The notes under the pieces are model-generated. The model ran no database searches, was not told the DNA's origin, and saw only the letters and a list, made by a program, of their open reading frames with translations. Source: Malurus cyaneus samueli (taxonomy: Eukaryota > Chordata > Aves > Passeriformes > Maluridae). From it: a stretch of 64,000 nt of DNA. Of the stretch, positions 12,696 through 27,500 are shown in pieces. The stretch is from the NCBI GenBank assembly GCA_009741485.1, contig CM019218.1, forward strand, positions 32,364,387 through 32,428,386, given 5' to 3'. A program made the translations under genes and the position numbers. Every line of letters starts with the position of its first letter. The stretch's first letter is position 1.

Positions 12696-13562
12696 TAAAA
12701 ACAAGATAGGGAAAACTAGTTTTCATTAACAGTTACTGATTAATCAAGAGCCAATTCAGAGCTCTAAAGCCCCTTTGGATCTGTATTAAGAACAAGCAAG
12801 CAAATATAAAAGCCAAAGCCCTCACAAATGTTACTCTTGTAAGACCCATGACCACATTAACTCAGTGCTGAAGCACTTAAGACAAGGCATCAGATACAAA
12901 GGGCTCCGTGGCTGTGAAAAAAACTAGTCAAGATAGTTTAATCAAAATAATTTCTTGCAAAATTTGGAAATTAGGGTGAATATTTAGGAAGTTTTAAAAT
13001 TTTTATTTTAGCAATGAACTGAAAAGTAAACAAAGCAAAGAGAACATAAGCATTTTGGCAGAAAATTTTAAAATCTGAATGTAGGGGTGCTACTTTATTT
13101 GTTTGCTTAAAAAATGCCTGATTCCTCCACTTATTCTCCTCTTCAAGCAAAAGATTGCAGGGAATTTTTTTAAATGTTGGCTACCTAAAAATGTCATTTT
13201 GGATAAACTTTCTTCATCTTTGTTGCTATTACCACAAAAGGAATGAACAAATTCAAAACATATTTCTCCTTCCACGGTAGGGTAAGGAATACATCCCCAC
13301 ATACATCCTGTCACAGACAGCAGCATTAAAAAATATCCAGGAGGTTTTACAATCTTTTTCCCCTGAAGCTGCATGAAGCATCTAGAGAAAACCCCCCACA
13401 GGAGTGAACGATGCTGCAGCCACCAACAGCTCCATCCCATGGAGAAGGTGTCCAGAGAAACATGACTCGGGATCCTCAGGGCTTGCTGAGCACTTCAGAA
13501 TCAGTGGTAAGGAAGCTAACCTTCAGCGTTGATAAAGAAATTACTCTCACCTTGTTCCCCAA

Positions 13563-13600
13563 AGTAGGATGTCGTACCCAGAGTAGGATGTCATACCCAT
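13563..13600. repeat. Two-copy 19-bp tandem repeat
   Basis: AGTAGGATGTCGTACCCAG is followed immediately by AGTAGGATGTCATACCCAT. There are two differences over 19 bases. Confidence 0.85.
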
Positions 13601-16600
13601 GAGCAGACAGCAGCTTCTATTAACACATAGTTGAAGGAAGCAAAATATGCAGAAATCAAAGGAAATGGCATATCAAGGTACTGTGTAGGATCTTGACCAC
13701 CCAGAACAGGGAGGGAGATGGGATTCTGTGTACTGAGCAGTAGAGTGGCAATTAGGAGATGTAGTTCAGGGGCAAGCTTCCTTTGTAGCCCCAGGGCAGC
13801 CACCATGTCCTGTGCAGAGAGTAAGCAGAGATCCTCTGCATGACACTGAACTATCTTCTGACAGTTTAGAAATGCATTTCTATTGTCACAGAATGCCTGT
13901 GTATCTACACCTTCATCACTTACTCAAGAAATTTGGTCCTTCTTAAAGTGTGTGGTGCAGGCGAGGGAGGACAGCATGTTAAAATTCTTTTGCTGTGTTT
14001 AATTTTCTTTAGTGGATGCTTCTCTGAAGAGCTTCTAATGAGACTGACCTTCATTAGCTAATTGTGTCATTGAAATGGCACAATCACATTTAGGTTTTTC
14101 CCTTCTATGCATACTCCAGATTAAGTTCTCATCATTAGGCAGCATGGAAGGGGATTTGTAACCATGTGTGGAAGTCAACAGTGCATAGTCCACCTCACCT
14201 CCCTGCCACAGCTACTAAAATTGGCTGGGAAGCTGTGCCACATGGTGCCAAATAATGAGTTTGACTACACTGTGATAGTGTTAACTTAATTCCATACTTA
14301 TTTTTAGCGAGTTGCATGCTTAAGTGTGTGCAAAACAGTTGCTATATAGCAGAGACCAACCCAGATTAAAAAAACCCAAAAAAACAGCAGTAAGAGTGTG
14401 GCATAGAAAAATCACCCTATTACAAGATCAGTCTAGTCCATCAGGCTGTGCTGTACTGTAATGCTTGAACAAGTTCTGAAGGTTTGGCAAATATTGGAGT
14501 CCCTTCAAGTTGTTGTTCTCAGTCCAGCTGCCCCATGGGTCATGGTGGGCACTGATTCCAATCTTTGAGAACTCTTCCAGAAGATTTCTTCCTGCTATCA
14601 TCCATCTTTTCTCATATCCAGAGATGGAAGGGGCACTCACAGCAAGGTGGCATGTAATCCTTGCCAGCCAGAAAAGCATTATAACCCTGTGATGATACTT
14701 GATTCTTGCATCACCGTCTTCTGATTTGGGAGCATCAGTGGGGTAACTACTGTACCATATGCTTTTACAGGGAGCAAAAAAATCACAGCATTTATCAGAT
14801 GAAACCAGTTCCACATACATCTGCCAGTTTTAGAAAAGAATTCTTACAGGATTGCTTCCTGCTGAAGAAGAAAGGAAAAATAAGTTAAAGTTTTATTTTG
14901 ATTGTTACTGCTATCTGAAGTCTTCTGATGCTGCAATTGTTGGTTTCTTAAAGACTTGATTTCCTGAGGGTCTAAGCATGAATCAGTTTTATAATCCAAC
15001 CTTGGAACCTCTTGCTGTTGAGAAGTTTGAGCTGTGCTGTAGACACTGTCGCAGGACCCTATGGCTGAGCTCCCCCTAAGGATGAATGGGAAATTTTCCT
15101 GTGCTCAAGGCTCAGACTCAGTAAATTGGGTAACACTTCAGATATCCACCCAGGTCCTTTAAGCATACATTTAACCTAGGGGTAGCGTTGTCCTCTTGCC
15201 TTCCACACTTGGCTATCTTTTTTTCTTCATGAGGACAACTTATAACAATCAACTGTAATAGGAAAGTTTTCCCATAGCAAAGCCGTTAAAAAAGAAATTA
15301 CAGAAGTGTAAGAAAAACTTGGTAAATAGCTTGTACTTAATGGTAAGTGTCTCAGCTGTGACATACACATTAAGTTGATCTTAGGGGAATTAATTCTCTA
15401 AGGTCTCAGTTTTATCTCTTTTGTGCAAAAGCAAACTGTGTTGCATTAACATTATATGTGTGTAGTATTTCCAACTACTCAATCCCTACTTCTCTGGTGT
15501 GCTGTGAGCTAGACATGGTGTTGCTTCATCAGCCTCCCTTCCCTGTGCTCATCTTGAGTTGCAGAACTGGCAGCATCCTCCTTGAAAGGTCAACACCAAT
15601 TTACATCTAGTCCCTTTACAGCTACATGTGGCTCCAGAATGTCTTCCCTTCTCTCTCCTTTTTAGGGTGTTTGATGTGTTCCAGCAGCATTTGCCTGCTT
15701 GACAGTAAGTCAGATTTATATTTATATTCATTAGTGTGGCAGAGAAATGAATAAATGTAGCTCCCAATCTGCTTTCTCTAGGACATCTGCATTATTAATG
15801 TCATTCCCTCCCTGCTGTGTCCACTCCTCACCTCTGGAGCAGCATGGTAAGTAGGATAAGGATAGAACGTCTGAACTTTGTGTGAGCTAATGACTGAGGA
15901 GCAAGGCAGGTGGCAGAAAATCCTGGGTGTTATGGTGAGGTGACTTTCAGCATGGTTGAATTCCTGAGAGTAACCCTGGTAATGTGAAGTTAGTGCAACA
16001 GAGTTACTTAGATTCTGTTAAATTTCTCTATTAGACTGATTGCTATGGTTTACTGGGGACTAGATGTACTTACGGAAGCTTTCCCAGCAATTCCCTTGCT
16101 TAGCAGCTCTGCTTCTTGGAAAGGCAACAGAAAGCTGTGTGTTCAAGGAGAAGGCTGAAAGTATCACAAGGCTGACAAATGCAGGCCTATTCATGGCACA
16201 ATCCAATAACTGTATAAAGCACAAAGATTTCCAAAATCCCTGGCAGAGTTCTCCTTCCGTGAGGTGGGGGAACCGCAGAGCCTGTGGCTAATGCAGGTTC
16301 CTGGCAGGACTGAGCAGCTTAAGAACATTTTTCTTGCTGCTGGCTAAACCAGGGAATCATTTCACATTTGTCTGTTTCCCTAGGGATGGATTAAGCCACA
16401 GACACAGTACCATTTCAAACACATTCCTGTTCTGGGAAAGAAGTGATTTACTCTGAATTACACCAACTTGGAAACACCCTGCTGGTGCTCCCTAACACAG
16501 CCAGGAAAGCTGGGCACTGTCACACACAGATGTCCCCATGCAGGACCAGTAACTCTCACAGCTCCATCACGGGGACACCTAGGGGCATGGCATGGCACCA

Positions 16601-19526
16601 GCTCCTTCCTGACTGATGTGACATCACCTGGGAACCATAGGAAATGTTTACAACATAGGTTGTTTTTATCCTCTTTTCAGAATTGGTAAAAATTCTTTTA
16701 TATAAGGATTTGAACTCTGACATGCACTCTTAATTTACAGGCCTTCTTTATACTTATCAGAGAAGTGGAAGACATTCTCTTATTTAATGTGTGACCCAAA
16801 AGATATTACTGTTTGGCCAAGAAAGTTTATGGAAATAGTTCTTCCTAAAAGTACAGGAACAGTGGCACAGACTGTCTTCATAACTTATATTCTGTGCCCA
16901 TTGTAACTCACACTAACCACTGCTGCAAAAGAACTAATTTGCCATAAAAAAGATTAGGTATCAGTTTGTTTTCATGTTCTCTTGGTAACCCTCTACTGTG
17001 GCTATAATAGAAGTTTGTTATGATCTACAGTTTAAGTTATTACCCATTCCACAGCTTGTCTTGCTGCTGCTTATTTGTGTCACCAAAACTTTACAGCTCT
17101 TTCCTGAATATCATCCACTGGTGTAGCCTCTTAGTAAAAATACCAGAAGGCAGTTAGAGATTCCATTCACCAGAGTTCAGGAGTGCAATACATATTTTTG
17201 TTACTAGAGACGCTGGATTTTCCTAGCAATGTTGGTGATGATGATCATGGCTTATTTTTTAAATGTAAGTTAGGTCGTCCACAGTGTCATCCCATTAACT
17301 TTGTTGCTTCAGTGGAGCTCCCTGTAGGAACAAGGGATGATCCCCCATGAACCTATGCTTTATCAGTTTTTCTCCTATATGGAAAATATTCTGTGTGGAT
17401 CTTCTGTGATCCACAACTACCAGATTATTGCTAAATATTGCCTGAGTAAGGAGGAGGTATCAGGCTAAGGGACACTTGTAAGAAGAACTGACAGGACTTG
17501 TGTTGGGATTTGTGTTGCTCATGTTGTTACTGCAGTAACTCCCACTTGAATGTATGTAGATTTTGGAGGTGATAGCCTTTATCTTGCTCCCTTCCTCAGT
17601 GCTCCTTCACAAAATCTGTTAGCACCAAGCCCCAAAATAAATATAGCTGGTGAACTGCAGGCTGACAGCAGAGATTTTGTTTCTCTTTGTAGACAGACCA
17701 GGATGTGCATGTGGCTTTATCTGAACATAGAACCTGGGACAAAACACAAGTCTAGCTCTGCAGAGATCTTAAACTTCCCTCTAGCGCCCTTCTTTCAATC
17801 CTTTCTGTTTTACTCTCACCACTTCTGTATGATTATATCTTGGCTTTTTAATCTGGTTTGTTTTATATGAGTGTTACAGTTTTTGTTATGATCTAAAATA
17901 TCTGGAAGGTAGTACTTCAGCTTAGTATATTTGCTATCTTTTACAACCTTTCTGGATCCATTTTAAAAACTGTGTTTCAATGGTATGTGTTAAAGGGGTG
18001 GTGGACGCTGAATACCAGAGATTGTGCATCAAGTAATTGCAATCTTTGCCCAGCATTTAGGTAAAAGCTGTAGAAAGACCAAGGATTTGCTCTGAGAATT
18101 GTGTGCAGCCATTTCCAAGACATGTTATGGGTTTGACATGCCTGAAATTTTTTTGAAACTCGTTTGAAATCTGAGGTGGTTTTGAGGTCAAACTATAAAT
18201 AAGCCACTCAATAGTTCAGTTAGTGTTGAAAAAGCACTTCAGCAATCTGAGGTAAAATATGGAGCTTTGAGCTAATAACACCTATGATGCCTTTGGGTTA
18301 TGTCACTGGAGTAACAATATAAGCTCTCTGTAACCAGGTCTCGACTCCCTGGGGGGTCAGCATCTAGGACTTGGATTTTGGTTTCATCCAGAGGAAAACC
18401 TGAGATTTTCCATCCCAGTATGTCACATTAGCATCAGGCATGTAGTTTCCAAGGTCTGATTTGTTTAAATAAGATGATTTAGTACTTGCTCCCTACCTGC
18501 AGTGTTTGGCTACAGCACCAATAGCACTTTTCTTTGTGTAAAGAGATGACTTAGCTCCCAGGGCAGAGGGTGCAGGTGGCAGGATTGGTGCACAGCATCA
18601 CCATGGGCCCATCCTTTTGCTGCAGGTTGGCTGGGCCACCACAATCCTTTTTCACAACACCTCAGGGAGCAACGCCAGCCCTGGGGCTGACCATGTAGCA
18701 ACTCAGTGCCAGTGGGCTGGAACTGCCTGCCAGCATGTGGCTGAGAGGGTGAAATTTCTCTTTGTTCTTTGCCATCATTTCCACCCTGGGAAGGAAATCT
18801 GGCCCTAAAAGTCAGGGATATTTGTTGTGCCAGTGGTGGCAGCTGAACTGAAAGATGGACTGAAGGAATCATGGGATAGCCTAGAGCAGATAAACTGTCT
18901 TTTGTCAGACACATAGGTGCTATAATCCCTCCTTCATCCCATTTTCCACCACCTGCTGGGATAAATACAGAAACAAAACAACAAAAAGAACTGTGAATCA
19001 TTTTAATTAGGGCACTAATGCTTCACAAAAGTGTAATGCAGAATAAATTATCTTTAGGCCACCTCTTAGAAGAGCTCAGAGGTGTTCTTGAAATGGAAAA
19101 AGATGGCTGGACTTTTTTCTCCTCCATATACTGCTTAGCCCTGGAATCCTAAAGGGCAGTTATCTTCTCCCAGCTATCTGGGAGCAGGCTCTGCCATCCT
19201 TCCAGCACTGGCAATAGCAGTGGCAGCTCTTAAATGTCATGAACAAATTCAGCAAAGGAACGTGGGGAAGCAGTTTGAGGGCATTACGTGCCTGCTCTGC
19301 CTGTCTCTGTCCTATTATTTCATTCTATGTGTTGCCCTGCTCTCAGAAAATTACTTCCTATGTCTGCAGCAAACTTTCTTCAGAGTGGACCCCACCAGCT
19401 TCACCCATTTGGCCAGCACTTTAGCATCATGGAGCTCTTCAGTGGTGGTTTTGCTACTCAGATAATTCTCTGAAAGCAAAGGCATCACTTTCCAAATTCA
19501 CCTGTCCCCCACTTCTCTTTTTACAC

Positions 19527-19600
19527 TGTGCATGTGTGTATGTATGTGCATATATATACATATATATATGAATATATGCACACATATATGCATGTATGTA
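19527..19600. repeat. Compound TG/TA/TGCA microsatellite
   Basis: Alternating purine-pyrimidine sequence built of GTGTATGTATGTGCA, (TA)n and ATATGCACACATATATGCAT blocks. The central ATATGCACAC region is partly self-complementary, so it could form cruciform or Z-like DNA; that is inference. Confidence 0.85.
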
Positions 19601-21380
19601 AATTTGCCCTCCTCAAATATAATATATACCCTCACCCAGGGTAGCAGCAGAAGTTTGCTATTATTTCAGCTGGAGCTTCCTGCAGGCCAGTAAGTTCTGG
19701 CTGTGTCTGCTCCTTGCATTAAGGAAGAATCACAGGATTCACTGACTGAGGATGATGTTTATAACACACTGATTTGAGCAAGGGTAAAAAAAACCCAACA
19801 AACGCCCACAACATTTTTCTCATCTTCACCAGTCAGGACCAATGTACTCTGGTGAAATGATGGGGGAAGCTGGAATGCTAAGGAATACTAAAGAACACTG
19901 AATTCACCAATAAATATTTAAAAGTGGATTGTGAAATCTCATTTTTCTCAGAAGAAAAACAAATCTTTTCAGCAGTGGGTAGAAAGCGGGAGAGGGAAGG
20001 AGGATAAAAGAATGCATTTGTGTTCTGTAAAATTTTGAACCTTTAAAGAGGGACAATATTTCCTTTGGTGATGGGTGGGACACTGGGAGATAACTACCTC
20101 AGTGCTTTAATTAACGGTGCTGAAAGTCTCTTCCTTTTTTTACATCTTGGGTTGTTTACAGATTTTTTTACCTCTGTTTTAATGCCCAAAGAGAAATGCC
20201 AGACTCTGCATGATCAGTTTGCTGAATGGCATTACCTAATTGCACAGTTATGACTGCAGGGATGTGTTCCAGGTAAATGAAGAACAGACTTTGTACTCTT
20301 CATAGATCTCCTCTGCTCCAGTGTCTTAGCCAAAGGTACTTAAGTTAAGGTGAAGCAGATAATTCATCTATCCTGGCTTGACAGGATAGGTGCCAGGAAA
20401 AAGTGACAGGAACATGCTTTATCCAGTAGCATACCATTTTACTTGAAATACACAGCCCTAGAAGGTTTGTTGACTATAAATATGACATGCTTTTTTAGCA
20501 TGTGCAGAGTGGCACTTTGATCTTTTTTGTTCTTGGTTTGGTGTCACTGGAACTCCAAACATAAATGTGTTGACTCCTTTTTGTCATGTAATCTTTATAT
20601 CTGCTTATACGTACAGAAAATAGGTTTTAGGCATACCTGTTGAGAGTTTTCCACTCACTGCAGATGGAGGTGTTCATTTTGAACTCTCTTTGGCAAGACA
20701 AATGTCAGCCAAACATTAAAGATAATGGAAAATCAGATAGTAAAGTGTTTTTGCATTGAACAACTTCTGTCAAGTCATCTTGTTACTCTGTCATCTGTAC
20801 ACAACATACCCCACAGCTGAAGCATGTGATGTGCTTACTGTCCTTAGAATTAGTACTATTTTCCCTACATGTTTTAGGTCTGTAAATCAGTCAGTCCTTA
20901 CCATCAGCACCTCACTGAGACCTACCTACACTTTGTGATAGACATACCACTTTTACCAGAATGATTGGTCTTTGTTCCAGATCACCATACAGATTTTGTA
21001 TGTATGCACTCCAAAACTGCAAATGGCTGACTTTGAGCATGTTGGCAAAGAGGTTTGTGACCTGCCCAAGAATTTCTCTTCTGTGGTGTCAATACTGCAA
21101 AAAGTTCAACTCTTAAAATTTTGTTATTTTACTTTCCATTTTAAAAAAACCTCAAGCTGACAGTAGCATTGTTTTTTCATGAGTGTATGGTCTACTTTTT
21201 CATTCCCAAGTGCATTACACATCGCTCTTTGAATATATTTTCGTGTCATCTGAACACATGTTTCTTCAGTAATTTGTTTGGATCTTTAAACTTGACTGTA
21301 TCCGATGAAGGCAAATTACAGGATAACTGCCAAATTTCCATTACTTGCTACTTTCTGAATTACTAAGTATATAATTACAG

Positions 21381-21512
21381 GAGGAAAGTGAGCTTGGAGG
21401 ACACAGTGCATTTGAAGACCTCCAAGGCTACTGCTGGGATCAAGGAATTGAAACCTGGCACGGTGTCGAAGAAAACACCCTCAGGCCTTCAGAAAAGAGA
21501 AAGCTGTGGGAG
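21381..21512 (+). other. Orphan exon-like segment, gene unknown
   Basis: A 132-base segment lies between TAATTACAG (acceptor) and GAG|GTGAGT (strong donor). Two of the three forward frames have no stop. Frame 1 gives exactly 44 codons in phase 0, opening EESELGGHSAFEDLQGYCWD. Frame 2 gives 43 Lys/Ser/Thr-rich codons, opening RKVSLEDTVHLKTSKATAGI. I recognise neither. The acceptor's polypyrimidine tract is weak. It could be an exon of an unannotated coding or long non-coding transcript, a relic of a duplicated gene, or coincidence. No partner exon was identified nearby. Confidence 0.3.
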
Positions 21513-24500
21513 GTGAGTGACTATTTTGAAACAAGGTGGCAGTGCTGACTGTTCTGGGAGAGACCACAGAGCACCAGCAGTGTTTGACAGCACACCGGGC
21601 AAAACTGTGATGGAGAGCATTCTGCCTCAGCAAGTGTTTGTATCAAGAAGCAAGTAGAGATGTTTCCCCACAAATTCAGACTAATCCAAGCTCCCTTTCT
21701 GAGCCTTTGCTAGTCACACACGCAGACCATGTCCAGTACTTCCCAGCATCACACAGTGCCCATGGGAAACACTTCTGGTTTGCGTCCCTCGTTCAGTTCA
21801 ACTTAAATAATTTGTTGAGTGAATAGATGGTTGGAGCCCCGTATTGCTGAGCATTATGTTGCCAGGCTAGGTGCAGCAAGAGAGCTGTGTTCTGCAACAA
21901 CTTGGTGGGTGAGGAGTAGTATTTCCCTGCATATTTGAGTTTCCTTTTGCACAGCAGTACAGGATTAGCAGAAAAGACATGAGCTCTGGGATGTTTCAGT
22001 TTAAGACCACAAATGCCCAGTGCATGACCCCCTATTCTACAGACAGTTCCACGTAACAGCCAGGTAAGCTGAGCTCTTAGTGAATATACAGTAAGGAGAT
22101 ACACTTTCTCTGCAGCTCTTCAGCTTTCATACATAGGATGTCTTGCAGATAGATGGCTATGTGACAGTACCCTTCATGAGAAGGGAGTGACAGAGAGAAT
22201 TGTGATCTATAAGGTTAAAGTTGTGGCTGTTAATTACCAGAGCATATGAGATGACAATCTTGTAGCCTCATTGTACCTGGTGTCCCTTTATCCAGTCTAT
22301 CTTCCCGTGGCTGCTGTAGTGGTATTTCTACAGCTTGGTTTCAAGTAAGTACACTGTGCAATGTGACTGAGACAGTGCAATTACTCCTATTACTGGTATA
22401 TACACATAATTAAATCCAGAGAGCTAATTTGCTGCGTGCAAGCTTTCTATTACCCAAGGGGAAAATGGGATTCCCAGGCAAAGCTCACTTGCAAAGTAGA
22501 GGCTGAGTGATGCAGAAAACTCAATTTTAGTGCTGCAGTGCCTAGCTCTTGGGTGCTCTGATGCCCAGTGAAATGAAAAGCCTGGCTAAGTGGATATTTA
22601 GGCACCTAATTAGAGCTACAAAAGCTACCATGCAGTTAGAGACTTTCTGAGATGGTCAGCAACAAATGCCAAGAAATGAGTAGGAGCCACATATATAATT
22701 TTGAATGATGTGGGCCTTTTACTTCGTTCATGCTGCTCATGCCAAGCATCTATTACCTAGGCAGCTGGCCCAGCTGTTACCCATCATATTCACTGGTTAA
22801 GTGAAATCCTCCTGCAAAAAAAAATCCCTACCAGGATTTGCTGGTACAATCAGGAGTGACAGAAACATGCCACAACCAGTTCTTTGAAAATGCTTTGCCC
22901 ATCTTTCTCCCCCCATCTCCCTTGTTGCAGCAGTGGTAGTTTATACCACCTCACCACCCCCTTCCTGCAGCTCTCTGCTAGCTCTGGGTTGTTGAAATTC
23001 CTGTGCAATCCCAGTTAGCAGATACAGCTGCTAGAAGGGGAATGCCTTATCTGTGAATCTCTATAGAACGGAAATATTGAGTTGTTCAATGCTGTCAGGA
23101 CTCGAGTATATCTGGGCACGCACAGAAGCAGAAATTTAAACAACCAGAGAGCTTTACTGATGGGATCTTAGGTGTCATGGGGATACAGCAAAGCCAAAGT
23201 TAGGCAAAAGCTGAAGGGGGTCCTCCTAGGATCTGCATTTTGAATGAAGGAAAAATCTCCATAGATTTAGACTGTGTAACTGTGCAAGATGGGAGGCAAT
23301 GGGGAGGCAGCATTATACTGTATTAATTTTCTGAGCAAAGTGAAGACTATAATTCCCCTCCGTGCTCTTCTGAGTGTCAGGCTTCTCATTTGAAAGTTGA
23401 AGCCTGTTTGATCTAGAAATACATGTGATAATGTCCTCCAAGATAACCCTGTGGGTAGCACTCCTTCCCGGGGCCTCAGAGAACTGACTGATGGAACTGA
23501 ACAGGACTTCCCATCATGACCCTCTATGACTCTGGGTCGAGATACAAGATAAGAACTGCAAGTAGTTGAAATAATTAAATCTGCTGCAAATTGATTCTAC
23601 TTCACAGAAACTTAGTTGCTTTCCTTTATTCCTGTGTCTTTCAATGTAATTGCATGATTGAACTGGGAGCATTTCTGGCACCAAAAGACTTTAAAGGCTA
23701 ATATAAAGATGGAGTGTTAAAGTCTAGATTCCTGCAGGAAATAATTGTAGAATATAGTGCTGTACTGGGAACAGTGAGTGGTGGGAAAAACTATGAATGG
23801 TTATTGAAAGATGGCAAAAAAAAATGTGTCTGTGAAAGACCCATTTCTATGATACATTTGGAAGACCACCTGTTGGCTGAGGTAAAAAATTGAGATTTTA
23901 GTAAACTTTTTATGAAATGAGGACTAAAGCAGACTAAACTAACTACCATTAGTTCCTATAAGAGATACAAGGCTTGGCTTTGCTGTCATAGAGGAATAAC
24001 TTACTCTACTGATTTATGTGGCAAAGATGCAAAGATGGGCAGAGAAGGATGAGCAGCTGGGGAGATCAGGAGAAGCTATTTGGTCCTGGTGTCCCTCTGC
24101 CTGGGAAGCCACTGGAGCAGCACCCTCTGGCTTCCACGAGCCTTGAGGATCTCCCCTCATGGATGTATGTTGCCCTGGGAAAATACCCAATTTGACCTTT
24201 TCCTAAGGTCAATCATTGAGACTTCCTTCCATTTGTTGTCCAGCTGAGCTGTTTCACACACCACATTTTTGGAGAGGCTCTGCTTCTGTTAATCAGGTCC
24301 TGTCTAGGTATTGATGTTTAGAACCTAAAATCAGAAGGGCCCACCCTCACATTTAAGACAAACTATTTCTCTATCACATTTCCTAGCAGGCATAAGGAAG
24401 CAAGCAATGGTAGGAGCTGAGCCAGCAGGTTTCACTGCCCACACTGACAGCAGTGCAATAATAGACTGATACTAACAGGGATCAGCAACCCTCTTCAACA

Positions 24501-27500
24501 CGAATGAATACACAGTTTCCATTTCTGTCCTTAAAGATGAGCTCTCCATGAGTGAGGATTTTCACCTTGTCATGCCTGTGCTTGGTACCATACATATTTG
24601 TATCCAGGATCTACAGTTCTTCTATGTTGCTTTTCTTGTAGTTATGAAGTGTCAGAGGTCACTGTGCCCAAGTGGCTCTTTCAAGTTGGAAACAAAGAAA
24701 ACTAGGACATTAGCCCTCTGGCATATCTAAAATAATAATAATGCTTTTTCTAATTGATTGTTCATAATTCTCAAAACAGTGTTTTCATTCTGGCATCCAT
24801 TATCTTCATCTGATAGTAGCTGGGCTGGTGAAGCACTAAAACCATAACCTATGTATCCCAGATGAAGTTGGTACAGAAAGTACATCAGAGGTGATGCTCA
24901 GTGCTGTGTTCCTTTGCTATCAAACACCGAAAGAGGGGTCATATGTTTACCAGAAATGGGATATAGAGGCTGAGGATTATCAGAAGAAGTGGAAGCAATA
25001 TAAGCAGATCACGAAGAGCCTGTAGGCTGAGGATAGAGGGAAAACTGAATGTCCTGAGAGCTTTCGATTGAAACCTTTTAGCTGAAAGATTTCTGGAATT
25101 TAAAGCTCTTCCATGGATTAGGCCAAAACTAATGCCCAGAAGCAGCACATAACCAAAACCAAAATTTGGGGGTTGCTTTCTGGGGTAAATATAATAATTA
25201 CCATATTTTTCCATCTACATCAATAGTAGTTAGATTTTTTTCATAAACAATGTTATTACTCTGCATATTCAAGAAACTTTACTGAAAATTTGAAGTATAA
25301 ATAAATGGAAAATACTGTGTGCTATCTACTTGACTTCAGGTACAGTATCTGCTTTAATTAATAATGATGTATCTCTGCAGATCAAGAATAAAAACATCAT
25401 CCCCACTATCAATCCTTACATTAAATTTTCAAATCATCAATATTAACTAAATATAGCTGCAGTAAAATAGAGAAGAAGCATTTGTTTGTTTATACAGGAC
25501 ATTATTCTGTGAGTTACATCAAAGATTTCCTTTCAAATTCACCTGATTTGAAAGGCAGAGTTTCTCCTGACAATGCAAGATAGCAAACTGGCTGTATTTT
25601 ATCAAATTCAGCTTCACCTTTCTTACTGAAGCATGTTTAAAAGCCAACGGATCTATTTTTGTAATTCATTGCAGTCCGTTCTGCTGCTGTTCCGTTGAAA
25701 GGAGCTATTTTTGTGATTTAGCCATTTTGTAGCAAAGTTACCAATTTAGTTAGTAGTGAAAAAGTTCCAGACATCAGCGTGGTGAAGGCTGATAAATGAA
25801 TCCAGAAGAAAGCTGTTCCTCTACTAAAGGGAGTGAGCTGGCCTGGGACACACTTGCACAGAGTTCTGAGCTAGCATCACAAAAAAGAAAAGCTCTGCTT
25901 TGAAGCAACAGAAAGACAAACTGTATGCAACTGTGTTTTACATATGCTGAAACATTTGCATGTAAGTTATTTGGTATTTTATTAATCAACCTATTGTATT
26001 TATTATGAGACAGGTCTTGAAATTTGTCTCAAAATATTAGTGTGAGGGTTTTAGTAAGTTCAAAGAAGAAAAATCAGGGCAACACTGAAAAATATCTGAG
26101 AATATCCCTTCTGGCTGCTTGAGGGACATGAAATTTTTATTTAAACAAACTCACCTATGGTGACCATTAGAGCAAAACATAACCAGCATCCTCATGGCTG
26201 GTCTGTGATTCTGTTTCCCTGGTGGGCTGAACAGCCATGCCCCCCTTCCTGGAAGAAAGACACCAGTTACATCACAGTTCTCAAGCCCAAAACCAAACTA
26301 CTACTTATCATTATATTTAGCAAATAAGAAACCTTCCTTCTAGAGTTGTTAAAAAGTTGAAGAAAGGGAAGAAAATATGTGAATAGGTTCACCTTTTGAG
26401 ATGATGTGATCTACAGTTCTCCAGAGGTCCCAGTGACTGAGGATAGCTGTGCCCTCCAATCCTCTGCAGCCAGTAAGCTACAGTCATGCCAGGACTTCCA
26501 CAGGTGAGGGAATACAGCCTGGAAGATTACCCTAAGGATGGTGCTAATTGGGCCCTGATGAGATGGTGGCCTTGCTCTGGGTTGGGCTAGCTCAGGGTGC
26601 GGAGCTGGGACTGCAGTTTGGGGTACTCCAGCAGCACTGGATGGCAGTGTTACACAAGCTCAACCAGCTGCTTTCAGATTTAGGAATAAAGGCACAAAGC
26701 ATACTATGCATGTGACTGGAAATGTGTGGGGTTTGGAGGGGGCATCTCTAAGTCCTATTGTGGTGTACTTGACCAGATTCCTTCTCCTGTCCTATCTCTG
26801 TTCTTTGGGGACTATTTTCCCGTGCTTTCTTTCCTCCCATCTCTCTTAGTGTGTATTAGAGTGCTTCCCATGCCTCTTTTGAACTGACTGGGTACTGGAA
26901 AGGTCAGAGATAAACAGCAAAGCTTTGCTAATGCAAAAGCAGTATGTAAAAGCCAACAATCATAAACATAACAGAAACAATGTCTTCTCTTCCTTCAGTT
27001 CTTTATCTTTAGGCAGAAATGACCAGGAGGGACAGAGTGCCCTGACACTAGCCAAGTACATGTGCATTTAACATTAAGCCTGATAGAACCAAATATACTG
27101 CAGGGAAAACCCAGATTTTGTGCATCTGACAGTTCATTCCTGTTATGGAGTTTTCCTGTCACTGCTAATAGCTCAGAAGTAATTTCAAGGATGATACTAA
27201 ACCAGAACAGCGTGCATGTAATCCCCATACTGATAGACACACCAGCACTGTCACTCCAGAGATGTGTGGAACATTCCTCTGGCAGGGAGATGGTAAGGCA
27301 ATAAAAGCTGCTGAATAGGTATCATTGTGGCTTTGTTCTACCCACTTGGATCCTGAGCTGGGATTTTTCTTCTGCTTTTCATCTCATTTATCAGTGTGAT
27401 ACCTGGGTCACCCTTTCATACAGCAAATATAATTACAGTGCAGTTACTCTGTGTGACTCTGTTTCATGATACCTATAATTACCCTTCATTCATGTAGCTA

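Larger units (their letters stand above)
8325..21380. other. Intergenic DNA, no gene recognised
   Basis: Non-coding AT-rich sequence with only short chance ORFs. It contains several small tandem duplications and simple repeats listed separately. A 9-bp inverted repeat around a 4-base loop lies at 11521-11542. The 163-codon minus frame at 18510-19001 has no recognisable family features. Confidence 0.55.

Noticed and set aside
18510..19001. 163-codon minus ORF
   Set aside because: No recognisable family and no supporting signals; length is possible by chance in 64 kb.
21040..21085. GTGACCTGCCCAAG as a MIR fragment
   Set aside because: Only one short block resembles MIR, without the ordered core seen at 48.3 kb.
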